This document shows, in pieces, positions 7,992-16,139 of a DNA stretch of 45,803 nucleotides. Every line of letters begins with the position of its first letter. Position 1 is the first letter of the stretch. Location: the NCBI GenBank assembly GCA_023955225.1, contig JAGSGJ010000013.1, positions 1 through 45,803 of the forward strand. The letters run 5' to 3'. The notes below the pieces were generated by a model. It was not told where the DNA came from, did no database searches, and was given only the letters and a program-made list of their open reading frames with translations. Made by a program: the position numbers and the translations under genes. This stretch comes from Sulfurovum sp. (GTDB lineage Bacteria > Campylobacterota > Campylobacteria > Campylobacterales > Sulfurovaceae).

Positions 7992-8843
7992 TTAACGAAT
8001 CTCTGCTATAAAGGCATCTTTTTGTATCTGTTTTTTAATACTTGATAAAAGTTCGACGGCATCAGATCTTTTTCTGTAGGGTCCTATGAGAAGTTTTGAG
8101 ATCTTTTTTCCGTTGATAGGAAATTCAATGAGTTTATAGTGATACCCAGCTCTTTTTATTTTGTTCAGCAAGGCATCTTGTGGTTTTCCGGAAAAAGAAC
8201 CTACTTGCACATAAAAATTACCTAAGCCATGTTTTTGCGTTATTTTAGGCACAGTAGTGGCCGGAGAAACTTTGGCTTTCACAGCCTCTTTTGTTTTCCA
8301 AGGTCTTGCATCTCCCCTTGCGATTTTTTCTTTTGACTCAGGTAAATATCTTCGACAAATACGTAATCTTTTTTTGTAATAGGGAGAAGTATTGAGGTTG
8401 GAATAGACGATCTCATATTCGGTAGTACTTGCATGTGTAAACCAACCGTTACCCAGATACATACCTACATGGGTGATCTTTCCTTTACGTGCTTTTTCTG
8501 TGTCAAAGAAGATGAGGTCACCATAGACCAACTCATGCATCTTGATCTCATCTCCCTTTTTTGCCTGTTCTCTGGCAACACGAGGTATCTCTATCCCCAT
8601 ACTTCCGTACATATAGTAGGTAAATCCAGAGCAATCAAACTGATTTGGTCCTTCTTCTGCCCAAACATAAGGACGTCCCTGGAGTTCTTTTACCATCTTG
8701 TCAAGGTTTTGCTTGTTTGGTTCGTACTTTACCATAGGTTTTTTAATCCCATAATCAGGATTTTTAGGATGAGGATCAGGTTTACATGCGCTAAGAAGAA
8801 GTAAGAGAGGGAAGGTTAGGGAGAGATAAGTGATTTTTCTCAT
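7992..8843 (-). CDS. NlpC/P60 lipoprotein with C-terminal SPOR domain
   Basis: A 283-residue predicted lipoprotein endopeptidase. I choose the ATG at 8843 because it gives a clean lipoprotein signal (MRKITYLSL..LLLLLSAC, lipobox LSAC). The frame also opens at 8879 and 8882, which would add 12-13 polar residues before the signal. The NlpC/P60 domain has the catalytic Cys in QFDCSGFTY, His in KITHVGMYLG and the third polar residue in FTHAST. Such enzymes cut peptide stems of peptidoglycan. A SPOR domain (NFYVQVGSF ... KLLIGPYRKRSDA) would bind denuded glycan strands at division sites. Tandem with a paralogue upstream. Confidence 0.9.
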   Translation of the reverse strand: MRKITYLSLTFPLLLLLSACKPDPHPKNPDYGIKKPMVKYEPNKQNLDKMVKELQGRPYVWAEEGPNQFDCSGFTYYMYGSMGIEIPRVAREQAKKGDEIKMHELVYGDLIFFDTEKARKGKITHVGMYLGNGWFTHASTTEYEIVYSNLNTSPYYKKRLRICRRYLPESKEKIARGDARPWKTKEAVKAKVSPATTVPKITQKHGLGNFYVQVGSFSGKPQDALLNKIKRAGYHYKLIEFPINGKKISKLLIGPYRKRSDAVELLSSIKKQIQKDAFIAEIR

Positions 8844-8886
8844 AGTATTATTGGTCGATGCATTTAAATCCGCTTTCATCAAATGT

Positions 8887-9519
8887 TTAGCTCGGTACAG
8901 CTTTTTTTGGAAGTTGCATACCTGGCTGCCATGGTGTAGTATAGTGTGAACTTGTAATTTCCATCTTCTTCAGTGGTACATCACAATTCATGTATTTTGC
9001 ACGTTCATCTTCACTCAAATAGCGTTTACACACTTTCATCCGTTTGACATAAACAGGTTCTTTTTCAAAGTGGCTAACCGTGACTTTTCTGTCTTTGCTA
9101 CTAGCATGTGCAAACCATCCATCTCCAAGATAGATTCCGACATGATTGATATACTTACTTCTTTTGTTGGTTGAGCCAAAGAATATAAGATCACCATAAT
9201 GTAAGTTCTTGAAAGTGACTTTTTTACCCATCTTTGCCTGTTCTCTTGCTACACGGGGAATCTCTATACCCATAGAACCATAGATGTTATAGGTGAGCCC
9301 GGAACAGTCAAATGCGTGAGGGCCTTCTTCTGCCCAGACATAAGGTTTTCCAAGGTAAGAGTCTAAGAGTTCTTGAATGTTGTTTCTGTTGGGCTTACAG
9401 GTTTCTTCAGGTTTGATGATTTCATAATTTGGGTAGTTGTATGGTTTTTTTTGTGCACATCCACTAAAAATAAACAGGGTTAATATAAGTATTAAAATAT
9501 ATTTCCACATAGATGTCAT
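8887..9519 (-). CDS. NlpC/P60 lipoprotein without SPOR domain (paralogue of the next gene)
   Basis: A 210-residue predicted lipoprotein with signal ILILILTLFIFSGC (lipobox FSGC). The NlpC/P60 domain has the catalytic Cys in AFDCSGLTY, His in INHVGIYLG and FAHASS. It is strongly similar to its downstream neighbour over the catalytic core: both carry PYVWAEEGP, YGSMGIEIPRVAREQAK and GDLIFF. It lacks the SPOR domain; its C-terminus is a short Pro-rich tail. The two genes form a tandem pair and probably arose by duplication, with different ways of reaching the cell wall. Upstream is queA, 12 bases away on the same strand. Confidence 0.9.
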   Translation of the reverse strand: MTSMWKYILILILTLFIFSGCAQKKPYNYPNYEIIKPEETCKPNRNNIQELLDSYLGKPYVWAEEGPHAFDCSGLTYNIYGSMGIEIPRVAREQAKMGKKVTFKNLHYGDLIFFGSTNKRSKYINHVGIYLGDGWFAHASSKDRKVTVSHFEKEPVYVKRMKVCKRYLSEDERAKYMNCDVPLKKMEITSSHYTTPWQPGMQLPKKAVPS

Positions 9520-9531
9520 GGATACACCTTT

Positions 9532-10569
9532 CTACAGTATTAACATCGCATCCCCATATGAGAAAAATCTATATTTTTTCTCTATGGCCTCTTTATATAA
9601 GTCTAACGTTTTTTTTCTTCCAATGAAAGAAGAGACAAGCATGATAAGGGTGCTTTTGGGTAAATGGAAATTGGTGAGTAGATAGGTGACTCTTTGAGGG
9701 GGGTTGGAAGGGTTTAAAAAGAGATCACACTCTCCTTGGGTTTTTTTTGTTCGTACATAATACTCAATCGTTCTTGTCACCGTTGTCCCTATGGCTAAAA
9801 GAGGTGTATTGCTGTCTAATACCTGGGCAGATGCTTCAGGTATATCAAAATACTCAGAATGCATAGGGTGATCCAGTATCTCTTCCGCTTCTACAGGCTT
9901 AAAGGTACCAGCACCCACATGGAGTGTGACTTTATGAGTCTTATGTCTCTCTTCCAATGCAGAAAAAAGCTCAGGAGTAAAATGCAGTGAGGCAGTCGGC
10001 GCTGCAACAGCACCGGCATTTTTGGCAAAGAGTGTTTGATAGTCTGTTTCATCTTCTTCGTTGTCTTCTCTTTGCATATACGGAGGTAAAGGGATATGCC
10101 CTATGTCATCGAGAACAAGGACTAACTCTTCAAATCGTATCTCTTTGCCATGATGAGAAAAAGTGACGATACGGGAACCGTCATCGTTAAATCCCGTCAC
10201 GGTAGCCACTAGTTCATCATCAAATAAAAGTTCTGTACCCATCTTGACCTTACCTCGGATAAGTACAAGATAATGGTGTGCATCCAGGGGTTTGTTAAAA
10301 AGAAGTTCTACTTTACCTCCTCCCTGATTGTTCACAGACTTTTTATGACCAAAGATACGTGCTTTGATGACTCGTGTATCATTGAGAAATACATCACACT
10401 CTTTAGGTAAAAAGTCCAGAAGGTACTGAAAAGTGGTATGGGTTACAGTGTCTGTTTTTCTGTCATAAACCAGAAGTTTTGCATGGTCCCTTGGATGGAC
10501 AGGCGTAGTCGCTATGAACCCTTCGGGGAGCTCATAGTCATAATTCTTTGTAAGCAGTTCTTCATTCAT
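9532..10569 (-). CDS. queA: tRNA preQ1(34) S-adenosylmethionine ribosyltransferase-isomerase
   Basis: Transfers and isomerises the ribosyl group of SAM onto preQ1 at tRNA position 34 to make epoxyqueuosine. 345 residues, standard length. Family motifs are visible: YDYELPEGFIATTPVHPRDHAKL at the start (listed here as YDYELP and HPRDHAKL), FLNDTRVIKARIFG, PLPPYMQRED, APTASLHFT and GAGTFKPV. It follows tatC by 8 bases on the minus strand, the tatB-tatC-queA order I recall from other Campylobacterota. Confidence 0.96.
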   Translation of the reverse strand: MNEELLTKNYDYELPEGFIATTPVHPRDHAKLLVYDRKTDTVTHTTFQYLLDFLPKECDVFLNDTRVIKARIFGHKKSVNNQGGGKVELLFNKPLDAHHYLVLIRGKVKMGTELLFDDELVATVTGFNDDGSRIVTFSHHGKEIRFEELVLVLDDIGHIPLPPYMQREDNEEDETDYQTLFAKNAGAVAAPTASLHFTPELFSALEERHKTHKVTLHVGAGTFKPVEAEEILDHPMHSEYFDIPEASAQVLDSNTPLLAIGTTVTRTIEYYVRTKKTQGECDLFLNPSNPPQRVTYLLTNFHLPKSTLIMLVSSFIGRKKTLDLYKEAIEKKYRFFSYGDAMLIL

Positions 10570-10577
10570 GTGGACAA

Positions 10578-11378
10578 TTATGTATTACTTTGAGCAGTTT
10601 CTTCATCTTCATCTGCTTCTTCTGTCTCTTCATCCTCATTTTCTATGTGTGGATTCACCGCACGTACGATGAGAATAGACACACCATATAAGATGATAAG
10701 TGGTGCAGCCATAAGAAGTTGAGTCAGTACATCCGGTGGTGTAAGGAGTGCAGCTGCTACAAAGATTATCAGTACAGCGTACTTGAAAAAGTCTTTAAGT
10801 GATTTGTCAGTTACAAGGCCAAGAAGGGCTAAAAAGTATGCAAAGACCGGAAGTTCAAATGCGATACCAAAGCCCATCATGATCTTTGTAAAAAAGCCAA
10901 CATAGTCCTCGATGTTGATCAGCGGTGTATAGAGGAATGAACCAAAGGTAATGAGGAACTGAAATCCAAATGGAGTCACAACATAGTAAGCAAACATGAC
11001 ACCTACAAGGAACATTACCGAGCCACCTATAACAAATGGAAGGATCATCTTTTTTTCATTACTGTACAAGCCAGGTGCAACAAAAAGCCAGAGTTGATAG
11101 AGTATGAACGGTAGTGCACCTAGCAGAGCTGCAAAAAATGAAACTTTCAGTGCTACAAAAAATGCACCACCAACCTGGTGTGTTGTTACCATACCGTCAG
11201 CAGCCTTTTTTGAGAGGTGGGCAACCTCTGCTAAGGCTTCATTGAGAGGTGCAGTTACCCACTCTAGTAAGGCCTCATGAAATACAAACGCAACGATAAA
11301 CGCAATAAATACTGAGAGAACTGAAAGTCCAAGTCTTTTTCGTAGTTCAACGAGGTGTGGTTTAAGTTCACTAAACAT
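10578..11378 (-). CDS. tatC: Sec-independent protein translocase TatC
   Basis: The polytopic receptor of the twin-arginine pathway, which exports folded cofactor-bearing proteins. 266 residues with six predicted membrane segments. The early HLVELRKRLG motif is the signal-peptide contact region; PFILYQLWLFVAPGLY and FGIAFELPVFAYFLA are conserved TatC segments. The C-terminus carries an acidic tail (NEDEETEEADEDEE). The start overlaps the tatB stop by one base (TAATG), indicating coupled translation. A likely client within this window is the RR-motif molybdoenzyme at 44364. Confidence 0.96.
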   Translation of the reverse strand: MFSELKPHLVELRKRLGLSVLSVFIAFIVAFVFHEALLEWVTAPLNEALAEVAHLSKKAADGMVTTHQVGGAFFVALKVSFFAALLGALPFILYQLWLFVAPGLYSNEKKMILPFVIGGSVMFLVGVMFAYYVVTPFGFQFLITFGSFLYTPLINIEDYVGFFTKIMMGFGIAFELPVFAYFLALLGLVTDKSLKDFFKYAVLIIFVAAALLTPPDVLTQLLMAAPLIILYGVSILIVRAVNPHIENEDEETEEADEDEETAQSNT

Positions 11379-11866
11379 TACGCTTCACCTTTAGGTCTGT
11401 CGGTCGTTTCATCTGCCGCTTCTTTTTTCTTTTTCTTTTTTTCTTTTTTGAATGTCACAGTGTCATTTTTTGCCTCAACTGGTGTGGCAACGACTTCATT
11501 TTCTGATGTATCTTCTGCTGTCACAGTGTCATCTATTTTAGCACTTTTTGCGATCTCTTTAGGAGATTTTGTTGAGATCTCATCATCATAGCTAAGATCA
11601 TCAAAATCATCAAAGTCTATGTTTTTAAAATTTTTAAGTTCGCTTGTCGCATCATCAAGTTGTTTTTTGTAACTCAGTGCTTCCTCTTTGAGGTCTGCGA
11701 TCTTCATCTCTTCTTCAAGAGAACTTTTTGCTTCACCTACAGTCTTTTTGACACTTTTGATAAATTTTGCCATCTCTATCATCGCTTGGGGTAGCTTATC
11801 TGGACCTAAAAAGAGTATAGCAACAATAGAAATAAGAAGTAACTCGGTAAAGCCGATGCCAAACAT
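11378..11866 (-). CDS. tatB: Sec-independent protein translocase TatB
   Basis: 162 residues. The start MFGIGFTELLLISIVAILFLGPDKLP is a typical TatB membrane helix plus hinge (core motif FGIGFTELL and GPDKLP). An amphipathic helix follows, with FIKSVKKTVGEAKSSLEEE. The longer charged C-terminal region supports TatB over TatA. It ends in a run of lysines (KKEKKKKKKEAADE) coded by homopolymeric A tracts. TatB forms the receptor complex with TatC, its downstream neighbour. No separate tatA is visible here. Confidence 0.92.
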   Translation of the reverse strand: MFGIGFTELLLISIVAILFLGPDKLPQAMIEMAKFIKSVKKTVGEAKSSLEEEMKIADLKEEALSYKKQLDDATSELKNFKNIDFDDFDDLSYDDEISTKSPKEIAKSAKIDDTVTAEDTSENEVVATPVEAKNDTVTFKKEKKKKKKEAADETTDRPKGEA

Positions 11867-11886
11867 AGTGTGCCTTGTAGTTTAAT

Positions 11887-11903
11887 TACTGTATTTTATC
11901 AAA
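11887..11903 (-). promoter_or_regulatory. Candidate promoter -10 region for tatB-tatC-queA
   Basis: On the minus strand TTTGATAAAATACAG gives an extended -10 (TAAAAT) about 25-30 bases before the tatB ATG. It sits between the hemW terminator hairpin and tatB, with AAGG as ribosome-binding site. Confidence 0.35.
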
Positions 11904-11925
11904 TTATTCTAAAGGGAACCCCAAT

Positions 11926-11957
11926 AATAGCTAATACCCACAACATCATTAGCTATT
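11926..11957 (-). terminator. Terminator-like hairpin after hemW
   Basis: A perfect 10-bp inverted repeat, AATAGCTAAT with ATTAGCTATT (extendable to 13 with one G-U pair), starts two bases after the hemW stop. No strong U-run follows, though the 3' flank ends in CCCTTT. Confidence 0.5.
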
Positions 11958-11958
11958 G

Positions 11959-13020
11959 TTAGGAGTTTCCTATAATATAGAGCGCGAGTTCATCACTCAA
12001 GAAGAAATTGTCATTATAGTAATGTGTATTATCGCAAAGAAGTTTCTTTTTTTCACAAAGGATATTTGCTTTTTCTATCATCTTTTCTGAGAGAAGAGAT
12101 TTTTGTATACCCACAGAACTGCGTAAGCCTAAAAAGATCCTTTCTGTCAGTAATTCATCCGAGGTCAATGCCTCTTCTGCGATGTTAAGCGGATTTGCGA
12201 CATAGGCTTCGATATCTGTTTGAGGATAATATCGTCTGTCTTTCAAAAATCCCACTGCGCCAGCTCCGGCACCTATGTAGTTTTTAATCTCCCAGTATCC
12301 TTTGTTATGTGTACTTTGGTAGGTACCGAAGTTTGAAATTTCATACGCTTTAAACCCTCGTTTTTCTATCGCTTCGGTGACAAAAAAAGCAAGATTCTCA
12401 TCTTCTTGTCTTACCTCTGGTGTACTTGAAAACTTTGTACCGTCTTCTATGGTGAGTTCATAGGCAGATATATGGTCAATGGGTAGAGAAAAAGCCTTTT
12501 TAATGTCAGATAAAAGCAGTTCTTTTGTGTCACCTTGGTAGTTGTAGATCAAATCTAGAGAGAGATGGTCAAATCCAAGTTTTTTAGCATAGAGTATGGC
12601 TTCTTTAGCCTGTTGTGGATTATGTGCCCGGTTCAGTGCTTTTAACTTTTGTGCATTAAAACTTTGTACGCCAAAACTGATACGGTTCACGCCAAGATTT
12701 TTCATACCTTCTAACCACTCTTTGGTTGCAGAATTAGGGTTTGCTTCTGTCGTGATCTCAGCATTTTTTTTCAGGTAGGGATGAAGCAGTTCAAAAATGG
12801 GAGCATAGAGTTCAGGACTTACGGTTGAAGGTGTACCCCCTCCTATAAAAAGTGTTTCTATACTTTGCTGTTTGGCATCAAAACGTTGCAGCTCAAAAGA
12901 GAGTTGCTGATAGAGGGCTTTCATATACTTGGACTGGGTTTCAAATTTATCTACATAGGTGTTAAAGCTACAGTAGTGACACTTGGAATCACAGTAGGGG
13001 ATATGAAGATAAATTAGCAA
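11959..13020 (-). CDS. hemW: Radical SAM heme chaperone HemW (HemN-like)
   Basis: 353 residues. The N-terminus begins directly with the radical SAM signature: HIPYCDSKCHYC gives CxxxCxxC, with an extra Cys-like HemN-family context. GGGTPSTV follows as SAM-binding glycine motif. ANP in TTEANPNS and GVQSFNAQKLKALNRAH are HemW/HemN family boxes. Length and the short N-terminus fit HemW, a heme-binding chaperone, better than coproporphyrinogen dehydrogenase HemN. The start is TTG at 13020, with GAGA about nine bases upstream; no better start exists because the cluster motif begins at once. Confidence 0.92.
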   Translation of the reverse strand: MLIYLHIPYCDSKCHYCSFNTYVDKFETQSKYMKALYQQLSFELQRFDAKQQSIETLFIGGGTPSTVSPELYAPIFELLHPYLKKNAEITTEANPNSATKEWLEGMKNLGVNRISFGVQSFNAQKLKALNRAHNPQQAKEAILYAKKLGFDHLSLDLIYNYQGDTKELLLSDIKKAFSLPIDHISAYELTIEDGTKFSSTPEVRQEDENLAFFVTEAIEKRGFKAYEISNFGTYQSTHNKGYWEIKNYIGAGAGAVGFLKDRRYYPQTDIEAYVANPLNIAEEALTSDELLTERIFLGLRSSVGIQKSLLSEKMIEKANILCEKKKLLCDNTHYYNDNFFLSDELALYIIGNS

Positions 13021-13254
13021 ATAGTTTTCTCACTTTTTGAATGTTTTCAAATGTTTGTAACCGCATTTTAGATAGAATAATATCAGAAAATTGGGAATGT
13101 ATCGATAAACTTTAGTAGATTTAGAGTGAAAATACAATTTAGTGCTGATTACCAAAAGAGACTCGTCTCTTTTGTTTCCTGTTGAAGGCAACACAGTACT
13201 AACGTAATAGAAGAATTTTAGCTTTGTTCCGTCCTATTTAATTACATAAGTGAA
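13021..13254. other. Intergenic region between divergent hemW and nudH with two hairpins
   Basis: This 234-bp gap must hold promoters for both directions. It also holds a perfect 9-bp hairpin at 13153-13174 (CAAAAGAGA, loop CTCG, TCTCTTTTG) and a second small hairpin about 8 bases on (TGTTG, loop AAGG, CAACA). On plus these could be a 5' leader for the nudH operon, or the first could end a short transcript. A TAGAAT-like -10 lies near 13074. No gene is visible. Confidence 0.4.
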
Positions 13255-13740
13255 ATGAGTAAAAGTATGCAAAAGAAAAAGAGCTATAGGCCAAATGTTG
13301 CAGCTGTGATACTCTCTTCCAAATATCCGGACAAGTGTGAATTTTTTGTAGCACATCGGAGTGATATTAGGAATGCGTGGCAATTCCCTCAAGGGGGCAT
13401 CGATGAAGGTGAAACACCTCGAGAGGCTTTGAAACGAGAATTGTTGGAAGAGATAGGCTGTGACCATGTAGAAGTACTAGGAGAATTTCCTGAATGGATC
13501 TCTTATGACTTTCCCAAAACATCACGAGGTAAAACATACCCTTTTGACGGGCAAACCCAAAAATATTTTTTGGTACGCCTTAAAGAGAGTGCAACCATCA
13601 ATTTACAAGCATATGATATTCCTGAGTTTGAAGAGTATGAGTTTGTAGAGTATGAGCAGTTATTCAAAAAAGTGACCTACTTTAAACGTAAAGTGTATCG
13701 TAGAGTGATTGATTATTTTATAGAAGAGGGTTTGATATAG
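13255..13740 (+). CDS. nudH: RNA pyrophosphohydrolase (Nudix family, RppH/NudH)
   Basis: Removes pyrophosphate from 5'-triphosphate RNA ends or hydrolyses dinucleoside polyphosphates. 161 residues. The Nudix box is exact: GGIDEGETPREALKRELLEEIG matches GX5EX7REUXEEXG (key residues G, E, RELLEE, G). RNAWQFPQGGID before it is typical of the RppH subgroup. The start at 13255 is followed by another ATG at 13267; neither has a strong ribosome-binding site. The stop TAG abuts the lysC ATG. It is the first gene of a long plus-strand operon. Confidence 0.94.
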   Translation: MSKSMQKKKSYRPNVAAVILSSKYPDKCEFFVAHRSDIRNAWQFPQGGIDEGETPREALKRELLEEIGCDHVEVLGEFPEWISYDFPKTSRGKTYPFDGQTQKYFLVRLKESATINLQAYDIPEFEEYEFVEYEQLFKKVTYFKRKVYRRVIDYFIEEGLI

Positions 13741-14946
13741 ATGTTAGTTGTACATAAATATGGTGGTACAAGCGTTGGAGATTTAGATCGTATCGAAAAT
13801 GTGGCCAACCGTGTAGTAAAAGCAAGAGAAGCTGGTGATGATATTGTAGTGGTTGTCTCTGCAATGAGCGGTGAAACCAATAAACTCATAGGCTATGCAG
13901 AACACTTTGCAGAGAATCCTGCAAAAAAAGAGATGGATATGCTGCTGAGCTCGGGTGAACGTGTTACTGCAGCACTGCTTTCTATAGCATTGCAGTCAAA
14001 AGGGTATGCCGCAGTAGCAATGACCGGACGTCAAGCGGGTATCGTGACAGATAATGCACATACGTATGCACGTATAGAGACTATAGACCCCACTTCGATG
14101 CAGAATGCTATAGGTGAGGGTAACATCGTTGTAGTAGCAGGTTTTCAAGGTATCAACAAAGATGGCTCAGTTACGACACTTGGGCGTGGCGGCTCGGATC
14201 TTTCTGCTGTTGCTTTGGCAGGTGCACTTAAAGCAGACCAGTGTGAGATCTATTCGGATGTAGATGGAATTTATACGACAGATCCACGAATAGAACCCAA
14301 TGCAAAGAAGCTTGACACCATCTCTTATGATGAGATGTTAGAGCTTTCGTCACTGGGTGCGAAGGTGTTACAAAACCGTTCAGTAGAATTGGCAAAAAAA
14401 CTTAATGTAAAACTATATGCTAAAAGTAGTTTTAGCGACAATGAAGGTACGCTTATCACAAAGGAGAGCAACAGTATGGAAGAAGTATTAGTAAGTGGTG
14501 TTGTCCTTGACAAAAACCAAGCAAGAGTTACACTTAGAGGTGTTTCAGACAGACCAGGGATCGCGGCAGAGATATTTACAATGTTGGCAGAAGAAAACAT
14601 TAATGTAGATATGATCATTCAGAATATGGGTACTGACGGTTCAACAAATCTTGGATTTACTGTACCGCAAAGTGAACATGAAAATGCCAAAAAACTGATG
14701 GCAAGTTTTGATCATGATATCGAAGGTATGGATTTTGATGAGCATGTATGTAAAGTCTCTGTTGTGGGTGTAGGTATGAAATCTCACTCTGGTGTGGCTG
14801 CTACAGCATTTACTGTACTTGCTGAAAGTAACATCAATATACAGATGATATCTACTTCTGAGATCAAGGTCTCTATGGTGATAGATGAGAAGTATGGTGA
14901 GCTTGCGATCCGTGCACTTCATGAAGCTTACCAGCTAGATAAGTAG
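13741..14946 (+). CDS. lysC: Aspartate kinase
   Basis: Phosphorylates aspartate as the first step to lysine, threonine and methionine. 401 residues. VHKYGGTSVGD is the kinase lysine motif, and GFQGINKDGSVTTLGRGGSDLSA the phosphate/Asp-binding region (cores GFQGIN and TLGRGGSD). Two ACT regulatory domains fill the last 140 residues (LRGVSDRPGIAAEIF and VGVGMKSHSGVAATAF), so feedback control by lysine or threonine is expected. The start codon directly follows the nudH stop. Confidence 0.97.
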   Translation: MLVVHKYGGTSVGDLDRIENVANRVVKAREAGDDIVVVVSAMSGETNKLIGYAEHFAENPAKKEMDMLLSSGERVTAALLSIALQSKGYAAVAMTGRQAGIVTDNAHTYARIETIDPTSMQNAIGEGNIVVVAGFQGINKDGSVTTLGRGGSDLSAVALAGALKADQCEIYSDVDGIYTTDPRIEPNAKKLDTISYDEMLELSSLGAKVLQNRSVELAKKLNVKLYAKSSFSDNEGTLITKESNSMEEVLVSGVVLDKNQARVTLRGVSDRPGIAAEIFTMLAEENINVDMIIQNMGTDGSTNLGFTVPQSEHENAKKLMASFDHDIEGMDFDEHVCKVSVVGVGMKSHSGVAATAFTVLAESNINIQMISTSEIKVSMVIDEKYGELAIRALHEAYQLDK

Positions 14947-14950
14947 CGTA

Positions 14951-15499
14951 ATGCAGCAGCTTTTAAAGTGGACACTGGAGACCATACGTGAAGAAGAGTC
15001 CTCTTTTTCATGGATGGAAGAGTACCGTTATGAGTGGGCACCTTTAGCCAAAAGTGCTGTTTCCCAAAGTATTGAAGGGAAAACAGCTCTTATCATTACG
15101 GATGAATCTCACGAATGGTTTGCTAAATATATTTTAAACAATATCAATGATCTGAAGAAAAACAGGCCACTTCTTCCTTTCTATGCTTTATCAAGCTGTT
15201 TCCCTCATCTTCACTCTATGAAATCAACACAGGATCTACAACTTCTTGAAGATATGTTGGATATCTCTTATCCTAATGGCTATTATATTTGGTATATCGG
15301 TAAAGGTGACCATCCTTATACGAAACTCGCTTACAGAAATAATGACAGTTTTTTATGGGCGATGGATGAAGAGGTGCAAGACAGTTTTGCTTTCCGTAGT
15401 TCGGATACTTTACTGGATATTAAACTCTTACAGCTTTTCAAGCTTTTTGACAACACACTTTCAGCAGCACTTTTCGGGGACTTAGACTTAGAATCATGA
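14951..15499 (+). CDS. hobA: DnaA-binding replication initiation factor HobA
   Basis: 182 residues. It matches HobA of Helicobacter pylori (HP1230) by position, length and pattern: a start with aromatic/acidic SFSWMEEYRYEWAPL, then WFAKYILNNIN and RPLLPFYAL. HobA binds domain I of DnaA as a tetramer and promotes orisome assembly at oriC; it is a structural relative of DiaA and is known only from Campylobacterota. Its place between lysC and holB repeats the HP1229-HP1231 order as I recall it. The stop overlaps the holB start by four bases. Confidence 0.85.
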   Translation: MQQLLKWTLETIREEESSFSWMEEYRYEWAPLAKSAVSQSIEGKTALIITDESHEWFAKYILNNINDLKKNRPLLPFYALSSCFPHLHSMKSTQDLQLLEDMLDISYPNGYYIWYIGKGDHPYTKLAYRNNDSFLWAMDEEVQDSFAFRSSDTLLDIKLLQLFKLFDNTLSAALFGDLDLES

Positions 15500-16110
15500 G
15501 ACTAGTTAGCCAAGTGATCATCAGCAGCGATATAGATGACACGGTGATACAGCTCGAAGGACTGCAACAAAATGAACGTTTTGTAAAAATTATCAAAGAA
15601 GATACTTTTTTAGTTGAAGATGCGAAACTGGCGATAGAAAAGGCTTATATGGCCAGTGAAGAGACCACCGTCATCATCCTAGCAGCTAAAACATTCTCTC
15701 CTGTGGTACAAAACAAACTTTTAAAAGTGATAGAAGAACCTCCACCTAAAAAAGAGTTTATTCTGATCACACCCAGTAAAGCCACGATCTTGGATACGAT
15801 TCGTTCACGTTTACCTATTACGGTACTCTCCCAGGATAAAGAAGAAGAAAAACTGGACCTGGACTTAGGTCAACTCTCTTTGGCCACAGTGTATGACTTT
15901 GTACAAACCCATAAACGTACCGATGCGAAAGCAATGAAAATCCTTGTGGAACGCATCAGTAAAGAGGCTATACACTCACAAGCCTATAACTTAGATGAAA
16001 AGACCTTAACCCTCTGTTCAAATACGTTTATCGCGTTGGATATAGGGTCACCACCTCAGTTTGTACTTAATACACTACTTTTGAAACTTCTGGCTCGAAA
16101 AAAACGGTAG
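15496..16110 (+). CDS. holB: DNA polymerase III delta' subunit-like protein
   Basis: 204 residues, short for a delta' subunit but usual for this phylum, where only the AAA+-like N-terminal part is kept. EETTVIILAAKTFSPVVQNKLLKVIEEPP (core NKLLKVIEEPP) is the clamp-loader sensor region, followed by ILITPSKATILDTIRSRL (sensor 1 and SRC-like Arg, here SRL). No Walker A is seen, as expected for delta'. It would act in the clamp loader that places the beta clamp on DNA. It overlaps hobA by ATGA. Confidence 0.82.
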   Translation: MRLVSQVIISSDIDDTVIQLEGLQQNERFVKIIKEDTFLVEDAKLAIEKAYMASEETTVIILAAKTFSPVVQNKLLKVIEEPPPKKEFILITPSKATILDTIRSRLPITVLSQDKEEEKLDLDLGQLSLATVYDFVQTHKRTDAKAMKILVERISKEAIHSQAYNLDEKTLTLCSNTFIALDIGSPPQFVLNTLLLKLLARKKR

Positions 16111-16139
16111 AATATACTAGTCATCTATAGGGGAGCTCT

